The notes under the pieces were generated by a model, which did no database searches, was not told the origin of the DNA, and was given only the letters and a program-made list of their open reading frames with translations. Shown here one piece after another: positions 42,300 through 50,858 of a stretch of 64,000 nucleotides of DNA (position 1 is its first letter; each line of letters opens with the position of its first letter). A program made the translations under genes and the position numbers. Source of the stretch: Flavobacterium sp. 90 (GTDB lineage: Bacteria > Bacteroidota > Bacteroidia > Flavobacteriales > Flavobacteriaceae); the NCBI RefSeq assembly GCF_004339525.1, contig NZ_SMGE01000001.1, positions 434,001 through 498,000 of the forward strand. The letters are read 5' to 3'.

Positions 42300-42689
42300 T
42301 ATTAGAATATTTTTTGCCCGCGGATTGTGCGGATTAAACTGATTAACGCGGATTTTTTTTGCCGCGAATTGCACAAATTTTCTCGAATTATTCTTTTGTC
42401 CGCGGATTTTACTGATCAAACGGATTGACGCTGGTTTATTTTTTTTGCCACAAATTACACGAATTTCCGCTAATTTTTTTGCCACTGATTAAAATGATTT
42501 TCACAGATTATTTTAATAAAAATCTGCTCAATCTGCAGAATCTGCGTGAAACAAAAATCTTTTTAATTCTTTTAATCTGTGGCTAAACTTTTTCTCCCGC
42601 AGATTTGGCAGATTAAGCAGATATTTTTTGCATAAAGATTAGAAACAAAAAATTCGTGCTCATTCGTGAAATTCGTGGCGAACATTTTT
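42300..42689. repeat. R4 mosaic repeat array upstream of the permease gene
   Basis: About 390 bases composed of short related units: CCCGCGGATTGTGCGGATT, TTGCCGCGAATTGCACAAAT, TTGCCACAAATTACACGAATT, CTGATTAAAATGATTTTCACAG and their mirror forms ATTCGTGAAATTCGTGGCG, TTTTAATCTGTGGCTAA, GAATCTGCGTGAAAC. The left half mostly carries one orientation and the right half the other, so the whole can fold into a long imperfect hairpin. No coding potential. 42196-42299 is AT-rich and unremarkable. Confidence 0.7.
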
Positions 42690-45596
42690 TTACTTTAAAC
42701 AGCTTTTCAAAATACTTACCGGATGTTGCGCTTCTCTACTCGTTCCGTCATAAATTTGATGACGGCAACTTGTTCCTGCTGCGGCAATTTTTACATCTTG
42801 AGCCGTTGCACGCACTTTTGGGAACAATGTATCTTCTCCCATTTGCATACTCACCTGATAATGTTCTTTTTCGTAACCAAAAGATCCCGCCATTCCGCAA
42901 CAACCCGAATTGTAAATTGTAACCGTATTATTGGTTGGTAAATTCAGCATTGCGAAAGTTGCTTCTACAGAACTCAAAGATTTCTGATGGCAGTGTCCGT
43001 GAATTTTGATTTCTTTCTTTTCATCCGAGAAAGAATCCGCTTTTATTTTTCCGTCTAAAATTTCTTTTTTAAAGAATTCCTCAATCGTGAAAGCACTTTT
43101 CGATACTTTTTCGGCACTTTCTTTATCATCCGCAAGACGTAAATATTCGTCTCTAAAAGTCAAAATTGCCGAAGGTTCGATTCCTATTAAAGGCGCTTTC
43201 GCGGAAATTAAATCCTTAAAAATCCCTACGTTTATATCTGCTATTTTTTTTGCTTCCTCCAGAAAACCTTTCGATAAATATGTTCTTCCGCTTTCTTCAT
43301 GATCTACGATTAAAACTTCATAACCTAATTTTGTCAATAATTCAAAAGCGTCGATTCCGATATTTACATCATAATAATTCGTGAATTCGTCATTAAACAA
43401 ATACACTTGTCCGTTTGGGAAATTATTATTTTGCGGTTTATGATTCTCGTACCATTTTTTGAAAGTCCTTTTCGCCAAAAGCGGAACTTGTCTTTCCGGC
43501 GCAATTCCCATGCTTTTTTTAACGAGAGATTGATTCGAAATAAAATTCGTAATTGACGGAAACAAACTTCCCATTTTATTCAATTTTGCATTGTGTGCAA
43601 AAATCTTATTTCGGGTCGAAAATCCGTTTGCTTTTTGGTATTGGTATAAAAATTCTGCTTTAAGAGTTGCAACATCTACGTTACTCGGGCATTCGCTTGC
43701 GCAGGCTTTACAGCTCACACACAACTCAAAAACTTCGTATAATTCTTTCTGATCAAACTTGTTTTCTTTTTCCGAATAAGTCAAATATTCACGTAACGCA
43801 TTGGCTCTCGCACGCGTCGTTTCTTTTTCATTTTTGGTCGCACGATAACTCGGACACATTGCTCCTCCTGCCGATGGCAATTTTCTACAATCACCAGATC
43901 CGTTGCATTTTTCGGCAGCGCGCAAAATTCCTAAACTGTCTGAGAAATCCTGAAATGTCTTAATATCCGGTTCTACTCTGCCCGAAACTACACGATGATT
44001 TTCGTCCATTTTCAAAGCATTTACAATCTTCCCGATATTCAAAACCGAATTCGGATCAAACGCTAATTTGATTCTTTTCAGCAATTCATAATTCGTTTCG
44101 CCAATCATAAACGGAATAAACTCTCCGCGCACAATTCCGTCGCCATGTTCACCGCTTAATGAACCTCTATATTTTTTAACCAAAATCGCAACATCAGTCG
44201 CAATCGTTCTGAACAATTTTAAGTCAGATGTTTTCTTCAAATTCAAAACCGGACGCAAATGCAATTCTCCCGCTCCAGCATGTGCATAATATATTGCCTC
44301 TTGTCCGTGACGCAACATCATTGCCGAAAATTCTTCAATATAAGCAGGTAAATCCCTCAACTCAACCGCTGTATCTTCAATAGAATCGGCTGCTTTATTG
44401 TCTCCAACAATACTTCCTAAAAGTCCAAGACCGGCTTTTCTAAGTTCGTTTACCTTTTCAATATCGGCACCATAAATTTTTACAAGCGCATATCCAAAGT
44501 TATTTTTTTCTAAATCTGCCATTAAAGCATTCGCCTGATTTTCGGCATCTTCAGCATCATGCGAAGCGACCTCAAACATCATAATCGCTTTGGGTTCACC
44601 AACCAAAAAGAATCTGTTTTTTGACTGTTCCCGATTCGTTTTAGTACAATCCAAAATCGTGTCGTCGATCATTTCTGCTGTATACAAATGATGTTTCATT
44701 GCCACTACAACAGATTCCAGCGATTCCTGAATACTGTGATAATGCGCCACAACCATAATATTATTGGCAGGCGGCAAATCATCAACTTTCAACGTAATTT
44801 CATAAGTAAAAACCAGCGTTCCTTCACTTCCGCAAAGCAGTTTTCCAACGTTAATTGTTGGTTCCGTTCCTCCAAACAAATCCGATTTTAACAGAATATC
44901 AACCGCATAACCCGTATTTCGTCTGTGAATTTCAGGTTTCGGAAATTCTTTTATAATTTCGTCTTGTGTCGCTTTTACCGAAAGTTCGTCGTAAAGACTT
45001 TTATATATTTTATTTTCTAAAGTATCCCCTTTGGTTTTTTCAATAAATTCAGCCGAAGTCAATTCCTTAAAAACTACTTCAGAACCATCGCTCAAAATTC
45101 CTTTGATTTCGACAATTTTATCGCGCGTTACGCCATACCGAATCGAAGTAGTTCCCGAAGAATTATTCCCAACCATTCCGCCAATCATACAACGATTTGA
45201 AGTCGAAGTATTCGGACCAAAAAATACACCGTGAGGTTTCAGAAATAAGTTCAATTCATCGCGAATAACACCAGGCTGAACCGTAACCGTTTTTTTAATC
45301 GGATCAAAATTCAAAATCTTGGTAAAATTCTTCGAAACATCGACTACAATTCCGTCACCAACCGTTTGTCCCGCAAGTGAAGTTCCCGCAGTTCTTGGCG
45401 TAATCGAAATATGATGTTTCCCCGCAAACTTGATTAGTTTACTAATATCTTCTATCGTTTTAGGCACGGCAACCGCTTTTGGTCGAATTCGATACACCGA
45501 AGCATCCGTCGAATAAAGCGTTTTATGAAGATCGTCGTATAAAAGTGTTCCTTCTAAGGATTCTGATAATTGTTCTAACTCTTTAACTATTGACAT
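42690..45596 (-). CDS. FAD-linked oxidase with C-terminal Fe-S/CCG domain (YdiJ/GlcD-GlcF-like fusion)
   Basis: A 968-residue fusion. The N-terminal FAD_binding_4 domain has PRTAGTSLAGQTVGDGIVVD (about 85-104) and GVFFGPNTSTSNRCMIGGMVGNNSSG, followed by FAD-oxidase C (LSGEHGDGIVRGEFIPF). The C-terminal third carries a ferredoxin-type cluster CVSCKACASECPSNVD and a cysteine-rich CCG domain (HGHCHQKSL, NSGCCGMAGSFGYEKEHY). Such proteins oxidise D-2-hydroxy acids (D-lactate, D-2-hydroxyglutarate, glycolate) and feed electrons to quinone or a carrier. I start at the ATG at 45596 (MSIVKELEQL); the open frame extends 62 codons further but that part is repeat-derived. Confidence 0.9.
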   Translation of the reverse strand: MSIVKELEQLSESLEGTLLYDDLHKTLYSTDASVYRIRPKAVAVPKTIEDISKLIKFAGKHHISITPRTAGTSLAGQTVGDGIVVDVSKNFTKILNFDPIKKTVTVQPGVIRDELNLFLKPHGVFFGPNTSTSNRCMIGGMVGNNSSGTTSIRYGVTRDKIVEIKGILSDGSEVVFKELTSAEFIEKTKGDTLENKIYKSLYDELSVKATQDEIIKEFPKPEIHRRNTGYAVDILLKSDLFGGTEPTINVGKLLCGSEGTLVFTYEITLKVDDLPPANNIMVVAHYHSIQESLESVVVAMKHHLYTAEMIDDTILDCTKTNREQSKNRFFLVGEPKAIMMFEVASHDAEDAENQANALMADLEKNNFGYALVKIYGADIEKVNELRKAGLGLLGSIVGDNKAADSIEDTAVELRDLPAYIEEFSAMMLRHGQEAIYYAHAGAGELHLRPVLNLKKTSDLKLFRTIATDVAILVKKYRGSLSGEHGDGIVRGEFIPFMIGETNYELLKRIKLAFDPNSVLNIGKIVNALKMDENHRVVSGRVEPDIKTFQDFSDSLGILRAAEKCNGSGDCRKLPSAGGAMCPSYRATKNEKETTRARANALREYLTYSEKENKFDQKELYEVFELCVSCKACASECPSNVDVATLKAEFLYQYQKANGFSTRNKIFAHNAKLNKMGSLFPSITNFISNQSLVKKSMGIAPERQVPLLAKRTFKKWYENHKPQNNNFPNGQVYLFNDEFTNYYDVNIGIDAFELLTKLGYEVLIVDHEESGRTYLSKGFLEEAKKIADINVGIFKDLISAKAPLIGIEPSAILTFRDEYLRLADDKESAEKVSKSAFTIEEFFKKEILDGKIKADSFSDEKKEIKIHGHCHQKSLSSVEATFAMLNLPTNNTVTIYNSGCCGMAGSFGYEKEHYQVSMQMGEDTLFPKVRATAQDVKIAAAGTSCRHQIYDGTSREAQHPVSILKSCLK

Positions 45597-45831
45597 TTTT
45601 GCTGAATATGATTTCACAAAAATACTTATTTTTTTTAGGTTCACAGGCTCAAAGTAACAAAGGTTCAGAGGATTTCTTTTCTTTGGCTTTCCTGAGTTGA
45701 AATTTGGATTTTTTCTATCGGAATTCATCCCAAGTGTCGCCCTGAGCGTAGTCGAAGGCTTATGAAACTTAAACTCGAACAAACAAAAATTGGAATTTGG
45801 AATTTATTTATTGGAATTTCATTTTTTATTT
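45597..45831. repeat. Intergenic region with a CCTGAGCGTAGTCGAAGG-type short repeat
   Basis: Contains the motif CGCCCTGAGCGTAGTCGAAGG (45738-45758), a widespread flavobacterial intergenic motif by appearance, and low-complexity AT-rich DNA (TTTGGAATTTATTTATTGG). No gene. Confidence 0.5.
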
Positions 45832-45911
45832 GAAGCTATTTCCTGCTGTCCTTCCAATCTTTTGTGCCGAACCCCGGCACAAAAGGATTTTCCCTCCCAT
45901 CAGGGCTAGGA
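45832..45911 (-). ncRNA. Candidate structured RNA, copy C (possibly Flavo-1-like), minus strand
   Basis: Read on the minus strand it begins CCTAGCCCTGATGGGAGG and ends CAGCAGGAAATAGCTTC. Closing helix CCTG / CAGG as in copy A. The central hairpin CTTTTGTGCCG / CGGCACAAAAG has a different sequence from copies A and B but the same position, so both sides of the helix have changed together. It lies just downstream of the unknown gene cluster ending at 45941 on the same strand. Confidence 0.65.
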
Positions 45912-45940
45912 CTTTTGGTTTTATCAGAAAGTTTGTGCTT

Positions 45941-46384
45941 TTAAAAATTTTTATATAAAAAGATAATTAAACCTATAACACCAATTATCATTAATATCAT
46001 GCTTATCAACATACTAAAAGATGCAAAAAAAGTAAAAATTTGAACTTTTTCATTATATTTCTTTATTTCAGGCTCTTCATAAAATGCAAGGTCTTCTTCG
46101 ATTTTAAGAACATTGCGACATATGTTGAAGCTGCAAAATTGTGATATAAAATTAAATATAATTGAAATAGCCAGGCACATTCCAAAAGCTTTCAAAGAGA
46201 CATTAATAGGCTTGTGATGCTCGTATAAAAATTTCATTAATTCCAACGAAAGATAAATCCCTGCTCCATCAATAGTTATCAAGAGATAATCAAATCTTTG
46301 ATGTGTCGTTCGAAGATCTTCCCATGTTCTTTTATATAATTCTTTTATATAATCTTCCTTCTTCTTTGATTGCTTTTCTTCCAT
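45941..46384 (-). CDS. Unknown membrane protein
   Basis: A 147-residue protein. The first 35 residues are hydrophilic and basic (KKKEDYIKELYKRTWEDLRTTH). At least two strongly hydrophobic regions follow: AFGMCLAISIIFNFISQFCSF and FFASFSMLISMILMIIGVIGLIIFLY at the C-terminus; a weaker one lies at YLLITIDGAGIYLSLELMKF. I do not recognise a family. It is the last of three small same-strand genes (46920-47225, 46454-46873, 45941-46384) without known function. Confidence 0.65.
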   Translation of the reverse strand: MEEKQSKKKEDYIKELYKRTWEDLRTTHQRFDYLLITIDGAGIYLSLELMKFLYEHHKPINVSLKAFGMCLAISIIFNFISQFCSFNICRNVLKIEEDLAFYEEPEIKKYNEKVQIFTFFASFSMLISMILMIIGVIGLIIFLYKNF

Positions 46385-46453
46385 ATTTTAATAATTTCAC
46401 TTAAGTATTTATCTAATTTTTTTTTGAATTGAAAATTAGTTTTTAATAAAATT

Positions 46454-46873
46454 CTATTCCTGAAGAACTCTATAACTCATAAAAACACATCCAAAAGGAG
46501 TTCCTTCTATTCCCTCAATAATTAACCAACCCAAGATTCCTTTATTTATAAGTTGATATAATTCGTATTCGACATAATCAGGACTATAATTTAATTTTTG
46601 ATATTCCGGATGCGTTCTAATAAACTCTGAAAATTTCCATTGCGAAAACTTAATTTCGTTTACAATTATATCATATTCATAAATGACTCCATCTTTTTCG
46701 GCTGTACATCCACTTCCATGAAACCAATAGTCAATTCCTTCGATAGTTCCTTTTCTTTCGAAAAAGGTATATGAAAACGAACATGGATTTATTTCTTGTT
46801 TGTATTTCTTTTTTAATAGAGTTTCAAAACTTCTTATAAAACTGATATAGTCATGTAGAATTTTTTCGATCAT
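46454..46873 (-). CDS. Unknown small cytoplasmic protein, DUF6896-like by eye
   Basis: A 139-residue protein without signal or membrane parts. It has helix EKILHDYISFIRSFETLLKKKY, then WFHGSGCTAEKDGVIYEYDIIVNEIKFSQWKFSEFIR and YELYQLINKGILGWLIIEG. The YWFHGSGC.. and F-S-x-W-x-x-x-E-F pattern resembles small proteins annotated DUF6896 that sit near toxin or immunity genes, but I hold this only as a resemblance. It is surrounded by two small membrane proteins on the same strand. Confidence 0.6.
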   Translation of the reverse strand: MIEKILHDYISFIRSFETLLKKKYKQEINPCSFSYTFFERKGTIEGIDYWFHGSGCTAEKDGVIYEYDIIVNEIKFSQWKFSEFIRTHPEYQKLNYSPDYVEYELYQLINKGILGWLIIEGIEGTPFGCVFMSYRVLQE

Positions 46874-46919
46874 AATTTATTACAAATTCCTAATTTGAAT
46901 TATTTATCCAAACTTAATA

Positions 46920-47225
46920 TTATAAACGTAAAGAACTATTTCCTTTAAAAGCAAAAAGAAACAACGCGATCAAAATCACACAGAAAACTAGAGAATAAGC
47001 TCTTAATTTTTTATTGACAACATCTGGAATCTCAAAAGTAATAGTAAATAAATACAGAAAAAGTCCCACAAAAAATAAACCAAAAGTAGAAATAAGCATA
47101 AAAAGAGAACCTTCACCAACCACAACTTGTTTCAATGTTATAATTTCCTGAATTGTATAAAAAAGAAAATATATAAACCAAACCCAATATAAAAAATGGA
47201 ATAAATATGCGAATGTGCTTTTCAT
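46920..47225 (-). CDS. Unknown small membrane protein
   Basis: A 101-residue protein with three membrane segments: TFAYLFHFLYWVWFIYFLFYT, LFMLISTFGLFFVGLFLYLF and AYSLVFCVILIALFLFAF. A basic, short C-terminal tail follows. No recognised family. It lies upstream of the other two small genes on the same strand and may start that unit. The 234 bases upstream (47226-47459) show nothing identifiable. Confidence 0.6.
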   Translation of the reverse strand: MKSTFAYLFHFLYWVWFIYFLFYTIQEIITLKQVVVGEGSLFMLISTFGLFFVGLFLYLFTITFEIPDVVNKKLRAYSLVFCVILIALFLFAFKGNSSLRL

Positions 47226-47459
47226 GTTTTATTTAATCGTTACAAATATTATTTACAATTCGAATATAACCTATTTTCTATAATGCCTGGAATTAATTCA
47301 AAACTTCTTTTTACGCCTTGTAAACTGTCTTTTCTGTTTTTAAATAATTACTTTTTTAATTAGCGGAAAAGTCCAAAGCTTATAAAACTTAAACTCGTTC
47401 ATTAATCATCAAGCAAAAATTAAAAAGTCAATTTCTATGATCTTCTTTGCCAAGCTAGA

Positions 47460-47828
47460 TTACAACTTATTTTTATCCAATTTACTTCTAAGATAAGCAA
47501 TTTCATTTTTTAAATTAGCAATCTGTTCTTTATACAATTCACGTTCTAAATTAAAAGATTCAATAATTATTCTTTTTTCATTACTATCCATCTCTTTTGA
47601 ACTAATTTCAGTTGTTCTTGTTAAAAATTGACTCTCACTAAAATCAATGATATAATTCACATCAAGTTCAAAAATTAAGGCCACTTTTCTTAATCTTTCT
47701 AAATTAATCTTTGTCTTACCTCTTTCAATATCAGAGTATGCAGATTGCGATATCTCTAGCAAATCAGCAATATATTCCTGAGAATATCCCCTAATAATTC
47801 TGATTTTTCTAATTTTTTCTCCAATCAT
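47460..47828 (-). CDS. XRE-family transcriptional regulator with coiled-coil tail
   Basis: A 122-residue regulator. Residues about 1-60 are an HTH_3 domain (GEKIRKIRIIRGYSQEYIADLLEISQSAYSDIERGKTKINLERLRKVALIFEL). The C-terminal half (about 70-122) is a charged helix with heptad-like leucines (ESFNLERELYKEQIANLKNEIAYLRSKLDK) that should form a coiled-coil dimer. I start at the ATG at 47828; the frame extends to a TTG at 47840. It is divergent from the lipoprotein operon at 47951, and the 122-base gap contains a perfect palindrome. The simplest model is that it regulates that operon and itself. Confidence 0.88.
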   Translation of the reverse strand: MIGEKIRKIRIIRGYSQEYIADLLEISQSAYSDIERGKTKINLERLRKVALIFELDVNYIIDFSESQFLTRTTEISSKEMDSNEKRIIIESFNLERELYKEQIANLKNEIAYLRSKLDKNKL

Positions 47829-47885
47829 TTTTTTTAACAAAAATAAGAAATAACTTATAATTTTAGATTTTAATTATAAAGTAAA

Positions 47886-47921
47886 ACCTATAAATTATAG
47901 GTAAATATTGCTTTAGTTTTG
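47886..47921 (+). promoter_or_regulatory. Operator palindrome and -7 box between the XRE gene and the lipoprotein operon
   Basis: A perfect palindrome ACCTATAA-A-TTATAGGT is at 47886-47902. A -7 box TAGTTTTG is at 47914-47921, so the palindrome covers the -33 region of the rightward promoter. A second, imperfect dyad (ACTTATAATT ... AATTATAAAGT) is at about 47853-47883, and the leftward -7-like box TATTTTTG is at 47845-47838, just before the XRE start codon. The arrangement fits a repressor covering both promoters. Confidence 0.65.
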
Positions 47922-47950
47922 AAAATATTAACAATCTAAAACCAGTAATT

Positions 47951-49561
47951 ATGCAGAATGGAAAATTATTTTTAGTATTATTTTCAATACTAACTTGCTG
48001 TTTATCTTGCGAAAAAGATCATAATAGTGAATCAAATGAAAAAATAGTTTCGATGGATAAAATTAACATTGAAGGCGGAAGAATTTCTTTTCCAAATAAA
48101 GCTACTTTCTCTGAATTTTACAATACATCTAAAAAAGAAGACAATGATGAGATTGCTTCCATGTTAGAAGAAAAATTCTACAGAAAAGATTTTTATTCTT
48201 TAAAACCTATTGTCAATGATAAAACAGAAATTAAAGAAATTCAAAAACACTTTGCGAAAATTAAACAACATCAATTGACTAACAAATCAAAAAATGCTAA
48301 AAACACCTCACAAATAGTAGATGGAATATTACTGGATGAGGCAATAATTGATCACTATGATATAGTAGAAGATATAATAGGTGACGAATTTTTTCTTAGT
48401 CTTCTAAATGAAAATGCAGAAATACAAGTTGACGACATAATATATAAATATACCGATCAGGGAATTTTATTTTGCAATAAAGAAAATATAAATGAACTGT
48501 ATACTTTCATGAGTATTTATCAAATTAAATCACTTAGCGATATCGGAGAAGTAGACGTTCATCAAAAATATCCAAAATTTAATCCTAATGGTGGTTTAAA
48601 ACAGGTTACAGCCCATATAAGCTCATTTGTTGATGATAAAGGAACCGAGAATATTTCTAATTCTATAACCAATATTTCTGCAAAATCAATGGCAACGGAA
48701 GCCCTCATGGCTTCTACTGATCCTGTTTTTAACAATGTTGTAAATAATCTTCAAATATGCAATCCAAGTAGTCCCTGGTTAGCAAATCTTTTTGGACAAA
48801 CTAAAATCTGTACAACAAATTACGAGAGCAAGCGTCGAGTAAAATTAAAATACTATAATGTAAACTTGTTTTTAGCATTCTCAATTGGAGTCAATGTAAA
48901 ACATCAATTTAGAGGCTGGACTGGAATTTGGAGAGAGGAAAACACAGATTCAGTTGCTCTTGGAGTAAATAGTGTAACGTGGTTTTTTGACAACTCAAAG
49001 GTCTTTAGCAATCCTTATAATAGCATGATCGTGAATTATTATGTAGCTGACACCGGAAAACTTTACACCAGTTTAAACAGTTATAATAATGCTATATATG
49101 CTGGAACAGACAAACCTGTCCCTAATTTACCAATTAAAAAACTTGACATGATAATTGAAGTTGCCGCCGACTTTATAGGTAAAGATCTCACAGAAAATGA
49201 AACACGAAAATTATTCTATGGATCAATATATGGACAAGCTGAAAAAATTATGAAATCACTGAACAAACCAATGAATGAAATTGGAGTGATCCTAAATCAA
49301 AGAGGACAGACTATTGTTCAGTATTATAATCTAGGCGCAAAATGCACTAATTGTTCTGAAAAACAAAAACCATTCGATTGGGGAGTAGTTACACCAAAAA
49401 TGACATACACTTTTGGAGCGGGGAATGGTGGTAATTTTAATGTTAAAACTGGTTTTAATGACTTAAAATTTGATTTCAAAAACCCTAAAGTTACAGGATT
49501 AAATATATATGGAATGGCAAACAAACACGGAAAATGGTATGGTTTTAAAATGGTATTTTAA
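47951..49561 (+). CDS. Large unknown lipoprotein
   Basis: A 536-residue predicted lipoprotein with signal MQNGKLFLVLFSILTCCLSC; the last Cys is the lipidation site and CEKDHN follows. No known domain is recognised. Residues 25-200 are acidic and helical (FPNKATFSEFYNTSKKEDND..KQHQLTNKSKNAKNT), then a beta-rich region with VKLKYYNVNLFLAFSIGVNVKHQFRGWTGIWREENTDSVALGVNSVTWFFDN. The C-terminal 60 residues (MTYTFGAGNGGNFNVKTGFNDLKFDF) look like strands. A CTNC pair near residue 460 could form a disulfide. It is the first gene of a three-gene unit with two predicted outer-membrane barrels. The sequence style suggests surface exposure. Confidence 0.72.
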   Translation: MQNGKLFLVLFSILTCCLSCEKDHNSESNEKIVSMDKINIEGGRISFPNKATFSEFYNTSKKEDNDEIASMLEEKFYRKDFYSLKPIVNDKTEIKEIQKHFAKIKQHQLTNKSKNAKNTSQIVDGILLDEAIIDHYDIVEDIIGDEFFLSLLNENAEIQVDDIIYKYTDQGILFCNKENINELYTFMSIYQIKSLSDIGEVDVHQKYPKFNPNGGLKQVTAHISSFVDDKGTENISNSITNISAKSMATEALMASTDPVFNNVVNNLQICNPSSPWLANLFGQTKICTTNYESKRRVKLKYYNVNLFLAFSIGVNVKHQFRGWTGIWREENTDSVALGVNSVTWFFDNSKVFSNPYNSMIVNYYVADTGKLYTSLNSYNNAIYAGTDKPVPNLPIKKLDMIIEVAADFIGKDLTENETRKLFYGSIYGQAEKIMKSLNKPMNEIGVILNQRGQTIVQYYNLGAKCTNCSEKQKPFDWGVVTPKMTYTFGAGNGGNFNVKTGFNDLKFDFKNPKVTGLNIYGMANKHGKWYGFKMVF

Positions 49562-50105
49562 TATTTTATTCTTAATTCCGATAATGGTTTATTCTCAGAG
49601 AGAAGAATTTAAAAATAAAGGATTTAGCGTTGATGCATCAGCGCTAATCCTATTCCCTTATGATTTCAGTATACCATCAGAACACGATGAAATATCTGAA
49701 ACTAGTACAAAATCTAAAATATTAGGTACAAGCATACACTTAAACTATTACATCTCTAAATGTTTTGCTTTCACGGCAAGTAGTGGTTATGAATCTATCA
49801 ACCAGCCAAAAATTGATTACATCCCAATTACTGGCGGAATTAAATGGGTTTTGAACGACACAAAAGAAAGCCTGTTAACCTCTTTTGATTTGGGCGGACA
49901 TTTGGGACAAGTAGAAAAATTTGGTGTTTTGATGAGAATTGGTGTTGGATATCGATTTGTGATTGCAAAAAAAATACTTGGAGATTTTGAATTGTGCTAC
50001 TCTCATCAAAACTTATATAAAACATTTACCAATTCAGACAATCAAAAAAAGGACTATCACAATATTGAAAGCGCCGGATTTAAAATAGGAATAGAAATAT
50101 ATTAA
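49539..50105 (+). CDS. Small predicted outer-membrane beta-barrel protein
   Basis: A 188-residue protein that I start at the ATG at 49539, which gives a signal peptide (MVLKWYFNILFLIPIMVYSQ); the open frame extends upstream to 49509. The mature part alternates hydrophobic and polar residues in short strands ending in aromatic residues (GTSIHLNYYISKCFAFTASSGYESI, GVGYRFVIAKKILGDFELCYSH, AGFKIGIEIY), as in an eight-stranded barrel. The C-terminal tyrosine is typical of outer-membrane proteins. It overlaps the lipoprotein gene end by 23 bases, so the two are translationally coupled. Confidence 0.72.
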   Translation: MVLKWYFNILFLIPIMVYSQREEFKNKGFSVDASALILFPYDFSIPSEHDEISETSTKSKILGTSIHLNYYISKCFAFTASSGYESINQPKIDYIPITGGIKWVLNDTKESLLTSFDLGGHLGQVEKFGVLMRIGVGYRFVIAKKILGDFELCYSHQNLYKTFTNSDNQKKDYHNIESAGFKIGIEIY

Positions 50106-50116
50106 TAATTTAGAGT

Positions 50117-50677
50117 ATGAAACTATCAAAAATAATAACCCTTTTACTCGTATTAACATTTGGGACAAAGAGTATATCGCAAAATAAAGCAACATTAGAA
50201 AAATCTATTTTTGGAATAGAAACCGGTTTTTTAGGTTTTTGGGTCAATAACGAAACCAGATTGATTTCTCACTTATCATTAAAAAGTGAATTAGGTCTTG
50301 ATGCAGGCTTTTTTGGAGGAGCATCTGATACCAAAATTGGTACTGTACTTGTTCCTGTGATTACGTTAGAACCGAGATATTATTACAATATTGAAAAAAG
50401 AGCACGTAACAATAAAACAACATCGAACAACAGTGCTAATTTCATTGCATTGAATTTAAAATATCAACCTGATTTATTTGTCATTTCAAATAGTGATGTT
50501 GATGCAATAACTAACATTTCTATTATTCCTAAATGGAGTATACGCAGAAACTTAGGAAATCATTTTCATTATGAAACGGGTTTTGGTCTTGGTTACAGAT
50601 ATTTTTTAGAAAAAATAAATACTGAAAAAGGAGAAGTAGCTGTTGATTTACACTTAAGAATTGGATATAATTTTTAA
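50117..50677 (+). CDS. Small predicted outer-membrane beta-barrel protein
   Basis: A 186-residue protein with signal peptide (MKLSKIITLLLVLTFGTKSISQ). The mature part shows barrel-like strands (IFGIETGFLGFWVNNETRLISHLSLKSELGL, FHYETGFGLGYRYFL, VAVDLHLRIGYNF) ending in a C-terminal Phe, the outer-membrane sorting signature. It follows the first barrel by 11 bases and looks like a different paralog (opposite loop lengths). It is the last gene of the unit; a terminator follows. Confidence 0.75.
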   Translation: MKLSKIITLLLVLTFGTKSISQNKATLEKSIFGIETGFLGFWVNNETRLISHLSLKSELGLDAGFFGGASDTKIGTVLVPVITLEPRYYYNIEKRARNNKTTSNNSANFIALNLKYQPDLFVISNSDVDAITNISIIPKWSIRRNLGNHFHYETGFGLGYRYFLEKINTEKGEVAVDLHLRIGYNF

Positions 50678-50686
50678 AATAAATAG

Positions 50687-50720
50687 AAAACCCTCGATCT
50701 TAAAAAATCGAGGGTTTTTT
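50687..50720 (+). terminator. Terminator of the lipoprotein/barrel operon
   Basis: Stem AAAACCCTCGAT / ATCGAGGGTTTT with an 8-base loop and a T run, 10 bases after the stop codon. Confidence 0.9.
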
Positions 50721-50858
50721 ATTCTCTTGATTGATTTATTTGAACAGGTATTAAGTCAGATTCCAATACCTAACAAAATTGTACAGCGCATAATTTATAA
50801 TACTATTTTTGGTTTCCAAAAGACTTCGAAGACCAGAAGAACTGCAGTGATTTCCAAC

